Origin: Vanessa cardui
Lineage: Eukaryota > Arthropoda > Insecta > Lepidoptera > Nymphalidae
DNA: 64,000 nucleotides
Reading direction: 5' to 3'
Assembly (NCBI RefSeq): GCF_905220365.1
Contig: NC_061152.1
Location: forward strand, 5,756,248-5,820,247
Program-made: the position numbers and the translations under genes
Shown: positions 9,707 through 19,548 of the stretch, piece by piece
How positions within the stretch are numbered: position 1 is the first letter of the stretch
Layout: every line of letters begins with the position of its first letter
The notes under the pieces: model-generated
Databases searched by the model: none
Seen by the model: only the letters and a program-made list of their open reading frames with translations
What the model was told of the DNA's origin: nothing

Positions 9707-9907
9707 TAGTGGTTATAGAATATGTTGTAAACTGTAATGTTACTATCTTTCTATCTTTGCTTTAGTTTGAATAAGGTAATAACCAACGCAAAAGTTTCAT
9801 TGTGACCCTGCTTGGTCAGGGTTGACCGAGGCGATAACTTTTTACTGCTTAGATTATTTTCTTTCAGACTATTCACACGAGGGCGTGTGAACGCATCAGA
9901 ATGGCCG
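9707..9907 (+). other. Gypsy 3' untranslated segment
   Basis: This single-copy stretch sits between the array and the right repeat. It holds a 5-bp inverted pair around GACCCTGCTTGGTCAGGGTT and the palindrome CACACGAGGGCGTGTG. I see no polypurine tract at the expected place just before 9908. Confidence 0.6.
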
Positions 9908-10173
9908 TGTCGAAGAATGAGCAACGTCATCGATACGATCAAGAACTATGCCTTGATGTTACTAGTTAATAAATTATTGAAGTTGACACTGGTATGAAAT
10001 CGCTTTTGCGAAACGACAACACTGCATTCTTGGTAGCTGTCAAGCATTCGTTTGTTAATATCGATTTGTTCCGTAAAAATAAAATATTGTAAAATCCGTT
10101 AACGGTCTTATTTTAAAAAATTAAGTAATGGAAGAAGAGCGATCTGAGCCCGAACGTATGGAGGATGCGATAT
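9908..10173 (+). repeat. Right terminal direct repeat of gypsy element
   Basis: This matches 4782-5047 base for base as far as I can compare by eye. It includes the start codon context and the first 15 gag codons (10128-10173), then passes directly into TATATATA. Confidence 0.85.
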
Positions 10174-10230
10174 ATATATATATAAAAAATAAAAAATAGT
10201 ATATATATATATATATATACTATTTTTAAA
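10171..10230. repeat. AT microsatellite and palindrome
   Basis: TA repeats lead into a perfect palindrome at 10192-10227: AAAAATAGT, nine AT units, ACTATTTTT. It marks the right border of the gypsy insertion. Confidence 0.8.
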
Positions 10231-10264
10231 CGTATTCAACAAATTTTTTTGAGTCCTCCTAAAT

Positions 10265-10318
10265 AATAAAAAAAATACAGACGAATTGATAACCTCCTCC
10301 TTTTTGAATTTGGTTGAG
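10265..10318 (-). mobile_element. G element left-end fragment
   Basis: ACAGACGAATTGATAACCTC and the following CTCCTTTTTGAATTTGGTTG match the left end of G in reverse. Confidence 0.6.
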
Positions 10319-10371
10319 AAAAGGACCTTCAAACCTAAGTTTTGGCGTTGGAATAACATTATACGTAGCAA

Positions 10372-10408
10372 TGCAGACGAGCTTGCCCAAAGCCCTACCA
10401 CCAAAGAA
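10372..10408 (-). mobile_element. SINE-B 5' fragment
   Basis: GACGAGCTTGCCCAAAGCCC followed by TACCACCAAAG is the 5' end of SINE-B in reverse; the rest is missing. Confidence 0.5.
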
Positions 10409-10799
10409 AAACACCTAATATTCCTTTGTTAATGAATTATGCATTATCCAAAAATACGCTAGGATAAAATTAATCTAAGTACGTGTAATGAAGCGCTGCA
10501 CCCGCTTTAGTTTATCTGAATATATTAGACTCTTAGATGTAGCTTTAACACTACATTTAAGCGCCTAAGCGTTTGGAATTTAGCTCAAAGCTATTTAGAA
10601 CAATTTGTGGACGCTTCGTTAGACGTAGTGGATACGCTGCATTACTTCGAATATATACTTTTTTTCGCTGCGCAATGAGATCTATTTTTTACTTTAACAC
10701 TTTAAAGGACCATGGAGGTTATATATCATTTTATTTTTTATTATAAAACAATAGTACAAGATTACAGTAAAAGCTGTACTGGTCTGTTATTTGACAGCT
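10409..10799. other. No gene recognised
   Basis: This is AT-rich sequence with one 63-codon frame (10712-10903) lacking recognisable features. No family match from memory. Confidence 0.4.
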
Positions 10800-10990
10800 T
10801 GTGGAACTCCGTTATTAAGGGTTCAAGCCTCAGGTTCGGTCAGATTCTGATGCCGGATAGCGAGAGAATAGTGCACATTTGTTGTGCAAATCCTTGTGCA
10901 TAATTATATGCCCTATAGTTGCCTGATCTACCTTCAGATTATCCGTGATCGAAATTTGTTTGGATGACATTATTGGACAACGTACAATCG
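10800..10990. repeat. Possible dispersed repeat fragment
   Basis: GGTTCAAGCCTCAGGTTCGG and AGCGAGAGAATAGTGCACAT with TTGTGCATAATTATATG resemble a dispersed lepidopteran repeat I have seen before. It has no second copy in this window, so the assignment is from memory only. Confidence 0.25.
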
Positions 10991-11402
10991 GGGTAAGAAA
11001 GGGTTCGTCACCTTAAGGTCTATTTCCGTGTGCTCAGTGTGAGCGATAATCTGCTTTACCGATCGAGAATGACATGTTGCGTCGCAATGATTTGATGTTT
11101 AGTTTTAAAATGTACTAAGAGCTTAAGAGTTGATGAAGGGAATAATTTGAAAACTGACAAAGGTTTTCTTACTCTGACTGTACATGTTTTAATTGTTTTC
11201 ATAGTAATTTATTTCTACATCACAAAATGTAATGTCGTTTAATGTTTCATTCTACTCAGAAGGAACACTTGCCAAATAATAAACTTGTCTCTGACGCGAA
11301 CTTAAATTGCTATAATAATGCACGTTTATCATATTACGAGAACTGTGAACTTTTATAAGAGTTTTATTTTTTTAGTAAGCTGATAAATGGTAAATATAAC
11401 AT
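10991..11402. other. No gene recognised
   Basis: No open frame above 60 codons with features, and no recognised repeat. Confidence 0.4.
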
Positions 11403-11475
11403 AGTATATAAACAAAAACTTTAAATAAGAAATCGACTTCAAACAAAAGACAATTGCAAAACAAATTTGCACTAA
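11403..11475 (-). mobile_element. G element right-end fragment
   Basis: AAATCGACTTCAAACAAAAG and TTTGCACTAAAAAGTGC are diverged right-end G sequence in reverse. Confidence 0.45.
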
Positions 11476-11499
11476 AAAGTGCAAAAATAAGAGACTCGA

Positions 11500-11780
11500 C
11501 AAAAATCTTTGATCCTTTAACCCACTGCAAGAAACTGAAGTGGTTAATGGTCACGTTGCATGTTAGGATAAAGAGAGATGAGATAAAAAAAATCATTGCA
11601 TGGGCTGGCCCTCCAGGAAAAAAGAAAAGAGGTCGCTCACTTGAAAGATGGATACACGAACTTTTAAAATTCATAAACAAAGACTATGAGAATAGCTCAA
11701 GACAGAAAAAAAATGGAGATGGAATGCCTATACTCGTCGATAGGTCTTTAGTTAAAATTAGATTTATAAAAACAAAATAA
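11500..11780 (+). pseudogene. RTE-like ORF C-terminal relic
   Basis: One frame reads LTHCKKLKWLMVTLHVRI, then KKIIAWAGPPGKKKRGRS and LERWIHELLK. This has the layout of the conserved C-terminal tail of RTE-type and related LINE polyproteins (KLKWAGH...GKRxxGRPxxRWxDDI). The W and GR positions fit but the sequence is well diverged and no RT domain is upstream, so it is an old 5'-truncated fragment. Alternative: chance resemblance of a basic ORF. Confidence 0.4.
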
Positions 11781-11872
11781 CTCACTAATAACTATTATTT
11801 ATACTAAGGAATTAAAGAGGCTCAAATAAATAAAAATAAACAAATAAAAAAAACTTGACTTCGGATTATATT

Positions 11873-11998
11873 AAAGTAAAGTAACAGCCTGTAAATTTCC
11901 CACTGCTGGGAAAAAGCCTCCGCTTTTATTAAGGTGAGAGTTTGGAACATATTCCACCAGGCTGTTCCAATGCGGGTTGGTGGAATGTGCATTCCATT
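11873..11998 (-). mobile_element. SINE-A copy 3, truncated
   Basis: Only the 3' half is left (GTAACAGCCTGTAAATTTCC to CCAATGCGGGTTGGTGGAAT). It abuts the J segment. Confidence 0.75.
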
Positions 11999-12180
11999 GA
12001 CAAGTCACTATAATTACAATATAAAGAAAACTATTGATACAATTACTAAATGTTGATTTATAACTACATAATAATTTGAATAGGACTTGGTTTCTATGAG
12101 ATCTCAAAACTTTTTACGATGGAAAGACTGCATCGAGAGACTTGGCATTTTTTTACATTTAATGGTTTTGGTGGGATAAA
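11999..12180 (-). mobile_element. J segment (Helitron 3' region), copy 1
   Basis: The shared sequence runs from CAAGTCACTATAATTACAAT to GGTTTTGGTGGGAT. It recurs at 24223-24378 and around the mariner at 26.3-27.7 kb. At 45.2 kb its GGGATCTCAT edge is joined to a Helitron helicase tail, so J is probably what lies downstream of that gene. Confidence 0.55.
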
Positions 12181-12319
12181 ATTATACATTGTTTCTTTGT
12201 GATTATTAGTTAGTAAGTGACTAAAAAAAACAATAGAAGATCACAGAACATTCTATTTAACACATTACTTTTTTTTTAATGTTGTAATTAAATGTTTTAT
12301 ACATGGCAAAATAATGTTA
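12181..12319. other. Unassigned spacer
   Basis: Nothing was recognised. Confidence 0.4.
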
Positions 12320-12612
12320 ATTTTTTTTTATGGTATAGGTTGGCGGACGGGCATATGGGCAACCTGATGGTAAGTGGTCACCATCACCCATAGACAATGA
12401 CGCTGTAAGAAATATTAACTATTCTTTACATCGTCAATGTGCACCAACCGTGGGAACTAAGATGTTATGTCCCTTGTGCCTGTTGTTACACTGGCTCACT
12501 CACCCTTCCAACCGGAACACAACAGTATTGAGTACTGTTATTTGGCGGAAGAATAACTGATGAGTGGGTGGTACCTACCCAGACGGGCTTGCACAAAGCC
12601 CTACCACCAAGT
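12320..12612 (-). mobile_element. SINE-B copy 1 (reference, antisense)
   Basis: This is a full-length antisense copy. In its own sense it starts CTTGGTGGTAGGGCTTTGTG, carries CCACCCACTCATCAGTTATT and GAGTGAGCCAGTGTAAC, and ends CGTCCGCCAACCTATACCAT before poly(A). I see no clear tRNA boxes, so its promoter type is unknown. The last 60 bases align with the LINE-1 tail. Confidence 0.8.
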
Positions 12613-13069
12613 AAATTTTAGTAATATAATAATATAAGTAATTAAAATTAAATAAATTTAGATGTTTATACACTAAAGATATAATTAAAAATAAAAATCG
12701 CAAACGCGAACACGCTTCATTTGTAATCTTAAGTGCGTGCAAAAAGTGTGTTTTTTAGTATTTTAAACTATTTAATAATTATTAAGACGATTTCACTCGT
12801 AACCTTCTTCTTCCACTGCGCCTTCGCGGTTTTTCAAGTAACTCAAGTGTATAGCTTTAAAAATGCAGTTTTCTTTATGACTCAACTCACAGGAAGCTGT
12901 TCCATGTAATATTGATGACAATATACTGAAGCTAGTCGTAAAGAATGTAACAGAATGCCTCTACGAATGCTACGTTTGTAGCATCGTAGCTACCGTAGGT
13001 CAAAGTTAAACTTTATGCTTATGCTAGCTGTATCCGCGGATTCGCGTGGAGTTTGCTTCATTATCATCA
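12613..13069. other. No gene recognised
   Basis: Only short frames are present and no repeat was recognised. Confidence 0.4.
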
Positions 13070-13576
13070 ATTCATAGTATAAAACAAAATCGTTTACTGC
13101 TGTCTGTCTGGATTTTGATGCGTTTTTTTTTAAATGATAGACCGATTCGAGAGGAAGATTTTGATATATAATATATGTATCGTCAAATGATTGAACAACT
13201 GTGAACGTTGTTATACATTCATACTTGGCGGTAGGGCTTTGTGCAAGCCCGTCTGGGTAGGTACCACCCACTCATCAGTTATTCTACTGCCAAATAACAG
13301 TACTCAGTATTGTTGTGTTCCGGTCTGAAGGGTGAGTGAGCCAGTGTAACTACAGGCACAAGGGACATAATATCTTAGTTCCCAAGGTTGGTGGCACATT
13401 GACGATGTAAGGAATAGTTAATATTTCTTCCAGCGTCATTGTCTATGAGCGATGGTGACCACTTACCATCAGGTGGCCCATATGCTCGTCCGCCAACCTT
13501 TACCATAAAAAAAAATTCTGTAGTATGTTTGGTATCAGCATTGCACCCGTGCGAAGCCGGGGCGGGTCTCTAGTAT
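13070..13576 (+). mobile_element. HelN-F copy split by SINE-B
   Basis: The left part carries AGTATAAAACAAAATCG and GACCGATTCGAGAGGAAG. The right part carries TTGGTATCAGCATTGCACCC and ends GGTCTCTAG followed by T. A SINE-B sits between them in the same orientation. Confidence 0.6.
13224..13515 (+). mobile_element. SINE-B copy 2, nested in HelN-F
   Basis: A complete sense copy runs from CTTGGCGGTAGGGCTTTGTG to CTTTACCATAAAAAAAA. Confidence 0.85.
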
Positions 13577-13715
13577 ACGATATAATCCAGCTATCGATTT
13601 GTTGTATAATTTCGTGAATATGTATGGTGACCCCGAACCAAAAGCCGTCCTCCTGTCATACATATCACCTTTTTATATTATATGCCCTTGAAAGAATATT
13701 GGTATTTATACAATA

Positions 13716-13891
13716 CTGGTAGTTGCCCGCGGCTTCGCTCGTTTTAGGGTGTTGGTTGTCATGTGTTAGGCAAAATAGCCTATGTCCTTTCTTGGAGCTC
13801 AAGTTAGATTCATATCAAATTTCTTCAAATCCGGTTTAGCGGTTTGGTCGTGAAAGAGCAACATACAGAGTCACTTTCACATTTATAATTT
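13716..13891 (-). mobile_element. HelN-N copy
   Basis: The antisense element begins GTAGTTGCCCGCGGCTTCGC and includes GTGTTGGTTGTCATGTGTTA, AGCAACATACAGAGTCACTT and CACATTTATAAT. Its sense 3' end reads CGCGGGCAACTACCAG, near the CTAG expected of a Helitron. It abuts HelN-F at 13893. Confidence 0.6.
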
Positions 13892-13892
13892 A

Positions 13893-14114
13893 ACTAGTGA
13901 CCCTCCAAGCTTTGCATGGGTAATATATAGCCTACAGATTTTGTTTATTTAAGACATCACAACAGAATATATTATCCATGTATTATATACAAAAACCTTC
14001 ATCTCGAACCAGTCTATCTATTAAAAATAATGCTAAATCCGTTGTGTAATTTAAAAGATCTTATACATAGAGACAGACAGCGGTATGCGACTTTGTTTTA
14101 TACAATGTAATGAT
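13893..14114 (-). mobile_element. HelN-F copy
   Basis: Antisense, from ACTAGTGACCCTCCAAGC to CTTTGTTTTATACAATGTAA. The GC-rich 3' terminal stem is decayed. Confidence 0.6.
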
Positions 14115-14447
14115 GATCTGTTTTTGCCTGTCGCTTAGCGATGTTGGACAAAAACTGGTAAGTAGAAAAGGAACATCCCCCCCCCCCAAAGTAACTCGTG
14201 GAAAATAGTTATTTCATAGTTTAGCCGCGTTTTAAATCTCATTGTATTATATTGGATAGCCGACCGACAGTTCGTAATGAATTACGTTCGAAATACCCAG
14301 GAATCCTTTTAGTTTCGGCGTGTTTCGGGAAAATTAATTATACCGAAGATATTTCGAGACTAACATGAAATAGACGGAGCGATGTGCAGACGGTACGTTA
14401 TATCTATTTACAAGTATATTGTAAATGGAAAGTATTCTATTATCTCT
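14115..14447. other. No gene recognised
   Basis: It contains a 12-13 base C run near 14178. No frame or repeat was recognised. Confidence 0.4.
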
Positions 14448-14735
14448 TCACAACAACAACAGCCTGTAAATTTCCCATTTCTGGGTTAAGCCATCCTCTA
14501 ACTTTGAGGAGAAGGTTTGCTATATATTCCACCACACTTCCCCAATGCGGGTTGGTAATTATACATGTGGCAAATGAAATGACATGACATTAGATACATG
14601 CAGGTTTCCTGACGATGTTTCCCTCCACCACCGAACACGAGATGAATTATGAACACAAATATAAGCACGTGAATATTCAGTGGTGCTTGCCTGGGTTTTA
14701 CCCTGCAATCATCGGTTAAGATACACGCAATCTAT
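14448..14735 (-). mobile_element. SINE-A copy 4
   Basis: A full-length diverged copy starts at ACAACAACAACAGCCTGTAA and ends in the tRNA-like head near CGGTTAAGATACACGC. Confidence 0.75.
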
Positions 14736-14865
14736 ATTCTATATACTCTATATCTCATCACGCTGAATCGATTTTGATTAATTTTGGTTTAGACAGACTA
14801 TCTATCTATCTAATTAGTGGCGCTGGGAAAGGACAAAGGATATACGTCATTTCACTCTTAGGTCA

Positions 14866-15330
14866 AATCACAGATAGCTATTGGTGTATTCTATGATTTA
14901 TCTAAAGCGTTTGATTATGTAGGACACAAAACACGTTTCTATAATCTCGACTAATACGGTGTTAAATAAATCTTTTGATCTTATTGTTTCATACTTAAGT
15001 CAAAAAGTGCAACAAGTTTTCATTAATGAAATAAAGTCTTCTAGATCTTCGTTAAAAATGTTTGGTGTTCCGCAAGGATAAATAATGGGCCCTTTTCTAT
15101 TTCTAATATATATAAATGATCTTTGTTTCTATGTTAAAGGTTTTTGTGATATAGCATTGCTTGCTGACGATACTTCAATGATTTTTAAACTTATTTTTTA
15201 TTGTCAAATAAAAAATTGACTATGAAGATATCAACAGTGTATAGACACAGATACAAGATTAGTTCACAGTAAATAATTTAACTTTGAATGCTCAAATAAC
15301 AAAATGTCTTTACCAAATAAAACTTCAAAA
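14866..15330 (+). pseudogene. Decayed LINE reverse transcriptase
   Basis: Translated pieces give AIGVFYDLSKAFDYVGHK (RT motif A), then FGVPQG followed by a stop, IMGPFLFLIYINDL, and LLADDTSMIF (motif C). The order matches jockey-like RTs and LINE-2 at 36.9 kb. Several stops and frame changes make it inactive, and no flanking tail could be assigned. Confidence 0.7.
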
Positions 15331-15340
15331 ATTTTCGTTT

Positions 15341-15490
15341 CGTTACTATATTGTCCATGTATTACATACAAAAACCTTCCTCTCGAATCACTCTATCTAT
15401 GAAAAAACCGCTTCTAAATCCGTTACGTAATTTTCAAGATCTAAGCATACATAGGGTCCGACAGCGGTAAGTGACTTTGTTTTATACTGT
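15341..15490 (-). mobile_element. HelN-F fragment
   Basis: The antisense 5' half, from TTACTATATTGTCCATGTAT to GACTTTGTTTTATACTGTGT, is present. The 3' terminal part with CTAG is missing. Confidence 0.55.
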
Positions 15491-16129
15491 GTAATAATAA
15501 TAATATAAAATTACGTAATAATGACTCGGTAACAGTACGGAACTCCATAAAACCTTGGGTTTTACTCCTCCTGCCTTTGAAACGGACTATTTATGTGTGT
15601 GACAGCCCTAATGCACTCGTGTCATGATTTTTTTTAACTTTTACAAACATTAATTAAACTCCAATTTCAGAGACGTATCTATTGTATTCTTCCGAGTTGG
15701 CGCCAACATGCCTTTAATTCAATTAAAAAAAAAAACAAATTATTTTTAAATAAATAATAGTAATTTAAGCCTTATCACACGCTGCGTAGAATTCAAAATT
15801 AATTGTACTTATTTCCACTAGAATTAAATGAGCCTCCTTTTATCATTTTTCGTATTCAAATCAAATGATAAGCTAATTTTAGTCTTATATCAATAACATA
15901 AGGTTTAAATTAAACAGTGGCCTTTATTTCATAAGACCATTCGAAAATTGAGACATCAATCTTGTCAGATTTTTAATACAAAGCAAAATTAACTTTGTCG
16001 TATTCGAAAAAAAAATTCAAAATTCCAATACTGTTTTTGACAGGACACATTTTATGCGGATGTTCGTAAATAACGTATTGTAAATTGAACTTTAATCCAA
16101 TGACAGTTCGGTTGAATTTTGTATAAGAC
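15491..16129. other. No gene recognised
   Basis: This AT-rich stretch before the GC-rich patch holds GAGTTGGCGCCAACATGC, which includes the palindrome TTGGCGCCAA. No coding evidence. Confidence 0.4.
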
Positions 16130-16285
16130 GTGTTTAAATGTCGGTGCGCATGCGCGGTTCGTTTCAAGTCCCGCTGCTGCTGGGCTTCGGAGCGGAGCTG
16201 CTTCAGTCTGGCGAAGGCTGCGGTGCCGAGCGGTCGTGCGCAGTCTAACGTCTCGCGTCAACCACCTGTTCCACGCTTAACAAAA
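16130..16285. promoter_or_regulatory. GC-rich patch, candidate promoter or exon
   Basis: About 150 bases of GC- and CpG-rich sequence stand out from the AT-rich background and match no repeat family in the window. It contains the perfect palindrome GCGCATGCGC, which is the core of the NRF-1 (insect Ewg) binding motif. Open frames cross it on both strands (16130-16312 plus; 16052-16261 minus), neither with a recognisable domain. It could be a housekeeping-type promoter, a 5' exon, or an unrecognised repeat. Confidence 0.35.
16145..16154. promoter_or_regulatory. NRF-1-like palindrome
   Basis: GTGCGCATGCGC matches the NRF-1 consensus YGCGCAYGCGCR at all but perhaps the outer base. Function is inferred from the motif alone. 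Confidence 0.35.
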
Positions 16286-16990
16286 ATAAACACAGTCCTA
16301 TTTGTCACATAACGAAATCAAACATATCAATTTACATTTAATAATAATAACAGCAATTGATTTAAAACTTTTGTCCACTTCAGGTTTCACAGTAATAGTC
16401 AAGGTAATTTTTTTTCTTTTACTATTAAATATGGCGCAGCTCGATTTAAGGACGGAATATCCTTATTTAAGGTGTATTTATTGATTTTCAGATTTACAAG
16501 GATTATTAAAATAGTGCATAACCATAATCTATCTTAACATATTATCACGTGTATGTTAAACAATATTATATATGTTATACATAAAAAATCATAATACTAT
16601 CCAAACAAACAATTAAACTGGAATCAAACACTAATGACAAATATTAATGGTACCTTATGCGGTATGGGTGGTACCAACATACCATTTATTCTCCAACCAA
16701 ATGGCAATTAATTGCTACAGTACAATGACATTTCAGATTTGATAGGTGACTTTTTTACAGCACTTATATTCATATACGAAGGTGTTTTATTATAAAGCCC
16801 AATTAAAATTGAATTTAATTTAAAACTATACATACTCTTTTGTTTTGACGTTCATCCTTCACGAGAAATATGTCTAAGCTAGTTACCTCAGTTACTCCAG
16901 GATAGTAATTCCTTTGTGGTTATATACTACGCGTTACAACGGGATACCGGGAAACTTCTCGAAATTTTTATTGTAAAATTCAAGTCTATA
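16286..16990. other. No gene recognised
   Basis: AT-rich. GGTATGGGTGGTACCAACAT and CTCCAACCAAATGGC near 16660-16710 may be a badly decayed SINE-B, but this is weak. Confidence 0.4.
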
Positions 16991-17161
16991 TCTATACTGA
17001 TATTATGAATGTAAATGTAACTCTGTCTGTCTGTTGCTCTTTCACAACCAAAACGCTGAAAATGATGAAAAAAAAAGATCTCTCAGGAAAAACATTGGCT
17101 CCTTTTTTTGCCATGACAGCCAAACCCATAAAAAGCGAACGAAGCTGAGGGCGACAACTAG
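16991..17161 (+). mobile_element. HelN-N copy, complete ends
   Basis: It starts TCTATACTGATATTATGAAT and ends GGGCGACAACTAG followed by T. The TC and CTAG termini are the clearest Helitron-type ends for this family here. Confidence 0.6.
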
Positions 17162-17164
17162 TAA

Positions 17165-17350
17165 ATAAATAAATAAAAATAAAAAATTATTTTATTATAA
17201 ATTAAATTAAATAAAAAACAAAACACAAATAAACATTCACTAAAAAGTAATAAAAATAATTGCGTTTTCATCATATGTTTTGGAGTCCTCCTAAGTAAAA
17301 TGAAATGAAAAATATTGGACTACTTAAAGTCGATTTACAATTAAATCTTT
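17165..17350 (-). mobile_element. G element right-arm fragment
   Basis: CACTAAAAAGTAATAAAAAT, GGAGTCCTCCTAAGTAAAAT and GACTACTTAAAGTCGATTTA match the right arm of G in reverse. Confidence 0.65.
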
Positions 17351-17829
17351 TTTTTGTTGACTATATCTGGAATTGACGATTAATATGATATGTATATGTA
17401 TGTATATATGATATGATATGTACTGCCCAAAACGGAAGTTATTTTTCGTGCTATTTTCCTAACCCTTAACCAACAAAGCATCCCGGACTGGACGTACATT
17501 TGGCGCCCTTTTATATGACCAGGTCGGACAGGGAAGATCCAGGAAGGCCCTTCAATAATTCTAAAGATACGCTTATAGTATTGAATGTATGTAGGACGGG
17601 GGACAGGAGACTCCAGATTTTGGGACCCTACCAAATATGGTATATCCGTCTCTCCATGAGTAATGATTTACAATTATTCTTCCATAAAAGTAATTTAAAG
17701 CAATTTTGCATTAATTATGGCGTCGGCTATGTGGGACGCCGTTGTTGGCCACATTAAATACGCAAAAGAAAAAGAAAATAGGTTCACAGACGAAGGAAGA
17801 AGGCTAGTATTTTGTCTATGACTTTTACT
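17351..17829. other. Open frames of unknown origin
   Basis: Overlapping frames on both strands (17380-17634 minus, 84 codons; 17500-17757 plus, 85 codons) cover a moderately GC-rich segment from CCCGGACTGGACGTACATTT to GGGACCCTACCAAATATGG. I recognise no domain. The segment may be a diverged LINE piece, but I cannot place it. Confidence 0.2.
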
Positions 17830-17945
17830 GTATAGCTCACTTTTTGTTTTGCTCGCGTTTTAGGGTATGGCGTTAAGCATGAAAGCATGCCTATGGTCTT
17901 CCTTGGGGTTCAATCTAGCTTCTCGTCAAATTCCCTTTAGTGGTA
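17830..17945 (-). mobile_element. HelN-N relic
   Basis: TGCTCGCGTTTTAGGGTATG and CCTATGGTCTTCCTTGGGGT are decayed HelN-N sequence; the 5' part is lost. Confidence 0.45.
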
Positions 17946-18130
17946 GAGAAACAATGATGATATAAAGTCCTGATTTCGAAGACCAGCCAACTCTTCATAT
18001 AATGGAACGGCAAATCCAACCCGACGAAAAGAATGCAGGTCCAGGAGAGTACATACTTCCAACTTCCAGATTCGAACTGCTACTGAGAGTTTTTGTACAG
18101 AAAAATCCAATTTCAAAAATTTCCAAGCTC

Positions 18131-18241
18131 GGTAACTAAGATGTTACATCTCTTGCGCTTACAGTTCCACTGAATCACTCACCCTTCAGACCAGAACACG
18201 ACAATACAAAGTATTACGCGTCGGTAGAATATATGATCCGT
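18131..18241 (-). mobile_element. SINE-B fragment
   Basis: GTAACTAAGATGTTACATCT and CTGAATCACTCACCCTTCAG followed by AACACGACAATAC match the middle of SINE-B in reverse. Confidence 0.6.
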
Positions 18242-18411
18242 TTTTTTTAAAATAATTATTTAGGAAAATGTTATACCTAAATAATAATAGTGGAACAAAT
18301 ATAATAAAGCGATCACCTATAGTATACCTGAAAACTTAGGTACTTTTTACGGTTTTTCATATTTAAATGAAACTAAATTAATTAATATTTAACTTAATTT
18401 AAATTAACCGT

Positions 18412-18669
18412 TTAGGTACCACCTACTCATCAGATATTCTAACACAAAAGAACAGTCTGCAGTATTGTTGTGTTCCGGTTTGAAGGGTGAGTGAGCCAGT
18501 GTAACTACAGGCACAAGGGACATGGCATCTTAGTTCCCAAGGTTGGTGGCGCATTGACGATGTAAGGAATAGTTAATTTTTCTTACAGCGTCGTTGAACA
18601 TGGGTGATGGTGACCATATACCATCAGGTGGCCCATTTTCTCGTCCGCCAACCAATTCCATAAAAAAAA
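18412..18669 (+). mobile_element. SINE-B copy, short 5' truncation
   Basis: Sense copy from GGTACCACCTACTCATCAGA to CCAATTCCATAAAAAAAAA. The first ~35 bases are absent. Confidence 0.8.
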
Positions 18670-18675
18670 AGTTTT

Positions 18676-18730
18676 GAAAGCGTCACAAACAGACAGAGTT
18701 ACTTTCGCATTTATAATATTAATATAGTTT
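18676..18730 (-). mobile_element. HelN-N 5' fragment
   Basis: CACAAACAGACAGAGTTACT and TTCGCATTTATAATATTAAT correspond to the 5' end of HelN-N in reverse. Confidence 0.5.
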
Positions 18731-18880
18731 GACTTTTGAGACCGCACGAGCACTCAAGTACAAACTTAAACGATGAATTGACTCGAGATCGTGAATAATC
18801 CGTGGCATCGGATCATAACGGATTCGCTAATAATGGCGTTTTGAATGACAATAAAGATGTTATCGGAACTTTGTTAGTAG

Positions 18881-19197
18881 AGTACGACACAACTTAGTTG
18901 TAGCATCAGCAAATTCAATAAAACCGATTTTTGTCGATTTACACAACCAACAGAAACAGCTCTCTATCGCGCCATTCGACGCTATTCGTCGCTATAGATT
19001 CTCGCGTCAGTTCAACCCGAGAAAGCGAGTGCGTGTAAATCGACGTGTCAAATTAACGAATATATTAAAAGTTATTACGTTTGTGTAAAGATCATATTCA
19101 CATAAGAAATAAATATTGATAATTTGGGATAGCGTATTTAATTCGGATGTGATCGGTTTTACGTATTTCTGATGCTACTTCTTAGTTGTGTCGTACT
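18881..19197. mobile_element. MITE with ~30-bp inverted ends
   Basis: The left end AGTACGACACAACTTAGTTG with GTAGCATCAG is mirrored at the right by CTGATGCTACTTCTTAGTTG followed by TGTCGTACT. The body includes GACGCTATTCGTCGCTATAG. There are no codons for a transposase. No target duplication is certain (flanks TTAGTAG and ATACGAT). A longer relative is at 52672-53605. The superfamily is unknown. Confidence 0.75.
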
Positions 19198-19264
19198 ATA
19201 CGATAAAGTGTATACAAGTAGTCAATATTTGTTTGTAATATTAAAATAACCGCTTTTCACTAAA

Positions 19265-19476
19265 TGCATGTGTAAAATGTATTCTTTTTTACAATGTTTT
19301 TCTGTTTGTTAATAATCTCTAGAACGGCTGGACCGATTTTGACGGGATTTTCACTGGTAGATAGCTGATGAAAAGTAATAACTTAGACTGCTTTTATTTT
19401 ATAATTATGTACATAAAATGATAATAAAGACACGTTATCTTTGTTAAATTCAAATGCCGATGAAGTCGCGAGCTAT
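19265..19476 (+). mobile_element. HelN-M copy, partial
   Basis: It shows TAATCTCTAGAACGGCTGGA, CCGATTTTGACGGGATTTTC, and a 3' region CCGATGAAGTCGCGAGCTAT in which the CTAG end is degraded. Confidence 0.55.
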
Positions 19477-19548
19477 TATAGAAATGATTGGAAATTATTT
19501 TTTTCAGGAACTTTGTGTATGTAATATAGCAGAATTATTAGCAAAATT

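Larger units (their letters stand above)
4782..10173 (+). mobile_element. Ty3/gypsy LTR-type retrotransposon
   Basis: This 5.4-kb element has a single gag-pol frame flanked by direct repeats 4782-5047 and 9908-10173, which I read as identical over 266 bases. The repeats begin TGTCGAAG, contain AATAAA-type poly(A) signals, and extend 46 bases into the gag coding start. Both outer borders lie in TA-dinucleotide runs. I found no convincing tRNA primer site after the left repeat and no polypurine tract before the right one, so the exact LTR borders are unresolved. Identity of the repeats and an open gag-pol argue for a recent insertion. Confidence 0.85.

Noticed and set aside
9220..9765. 181-codon open frame of ESIRLLEAMIF repeats as a gene
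   Set aside because: The frame is open only because the unit is 33 bases. It starts in diverged units, has no link to gag-pol, and no comparable protein is known to me.
4782..10173. Endogenous retrovirus with envelope gene
   Set aside because: No frame after pol could encode an envelope; the region holds only the tandem array and 200 bases of non-coding sequence.
10108..10404. 98-codon minus-strand open frame
   Set aside because: It crosses the gypsy border, an AT palindrome and two repeat fragments.
11372..11680. 102-codon minus-strand open frame with hydrophobic stretches
   Set aside because: It overlaps a G fragment and the RTE-like relic, whose plus-strand layout is more convincing; the hydrophobicity follows from AT richness.
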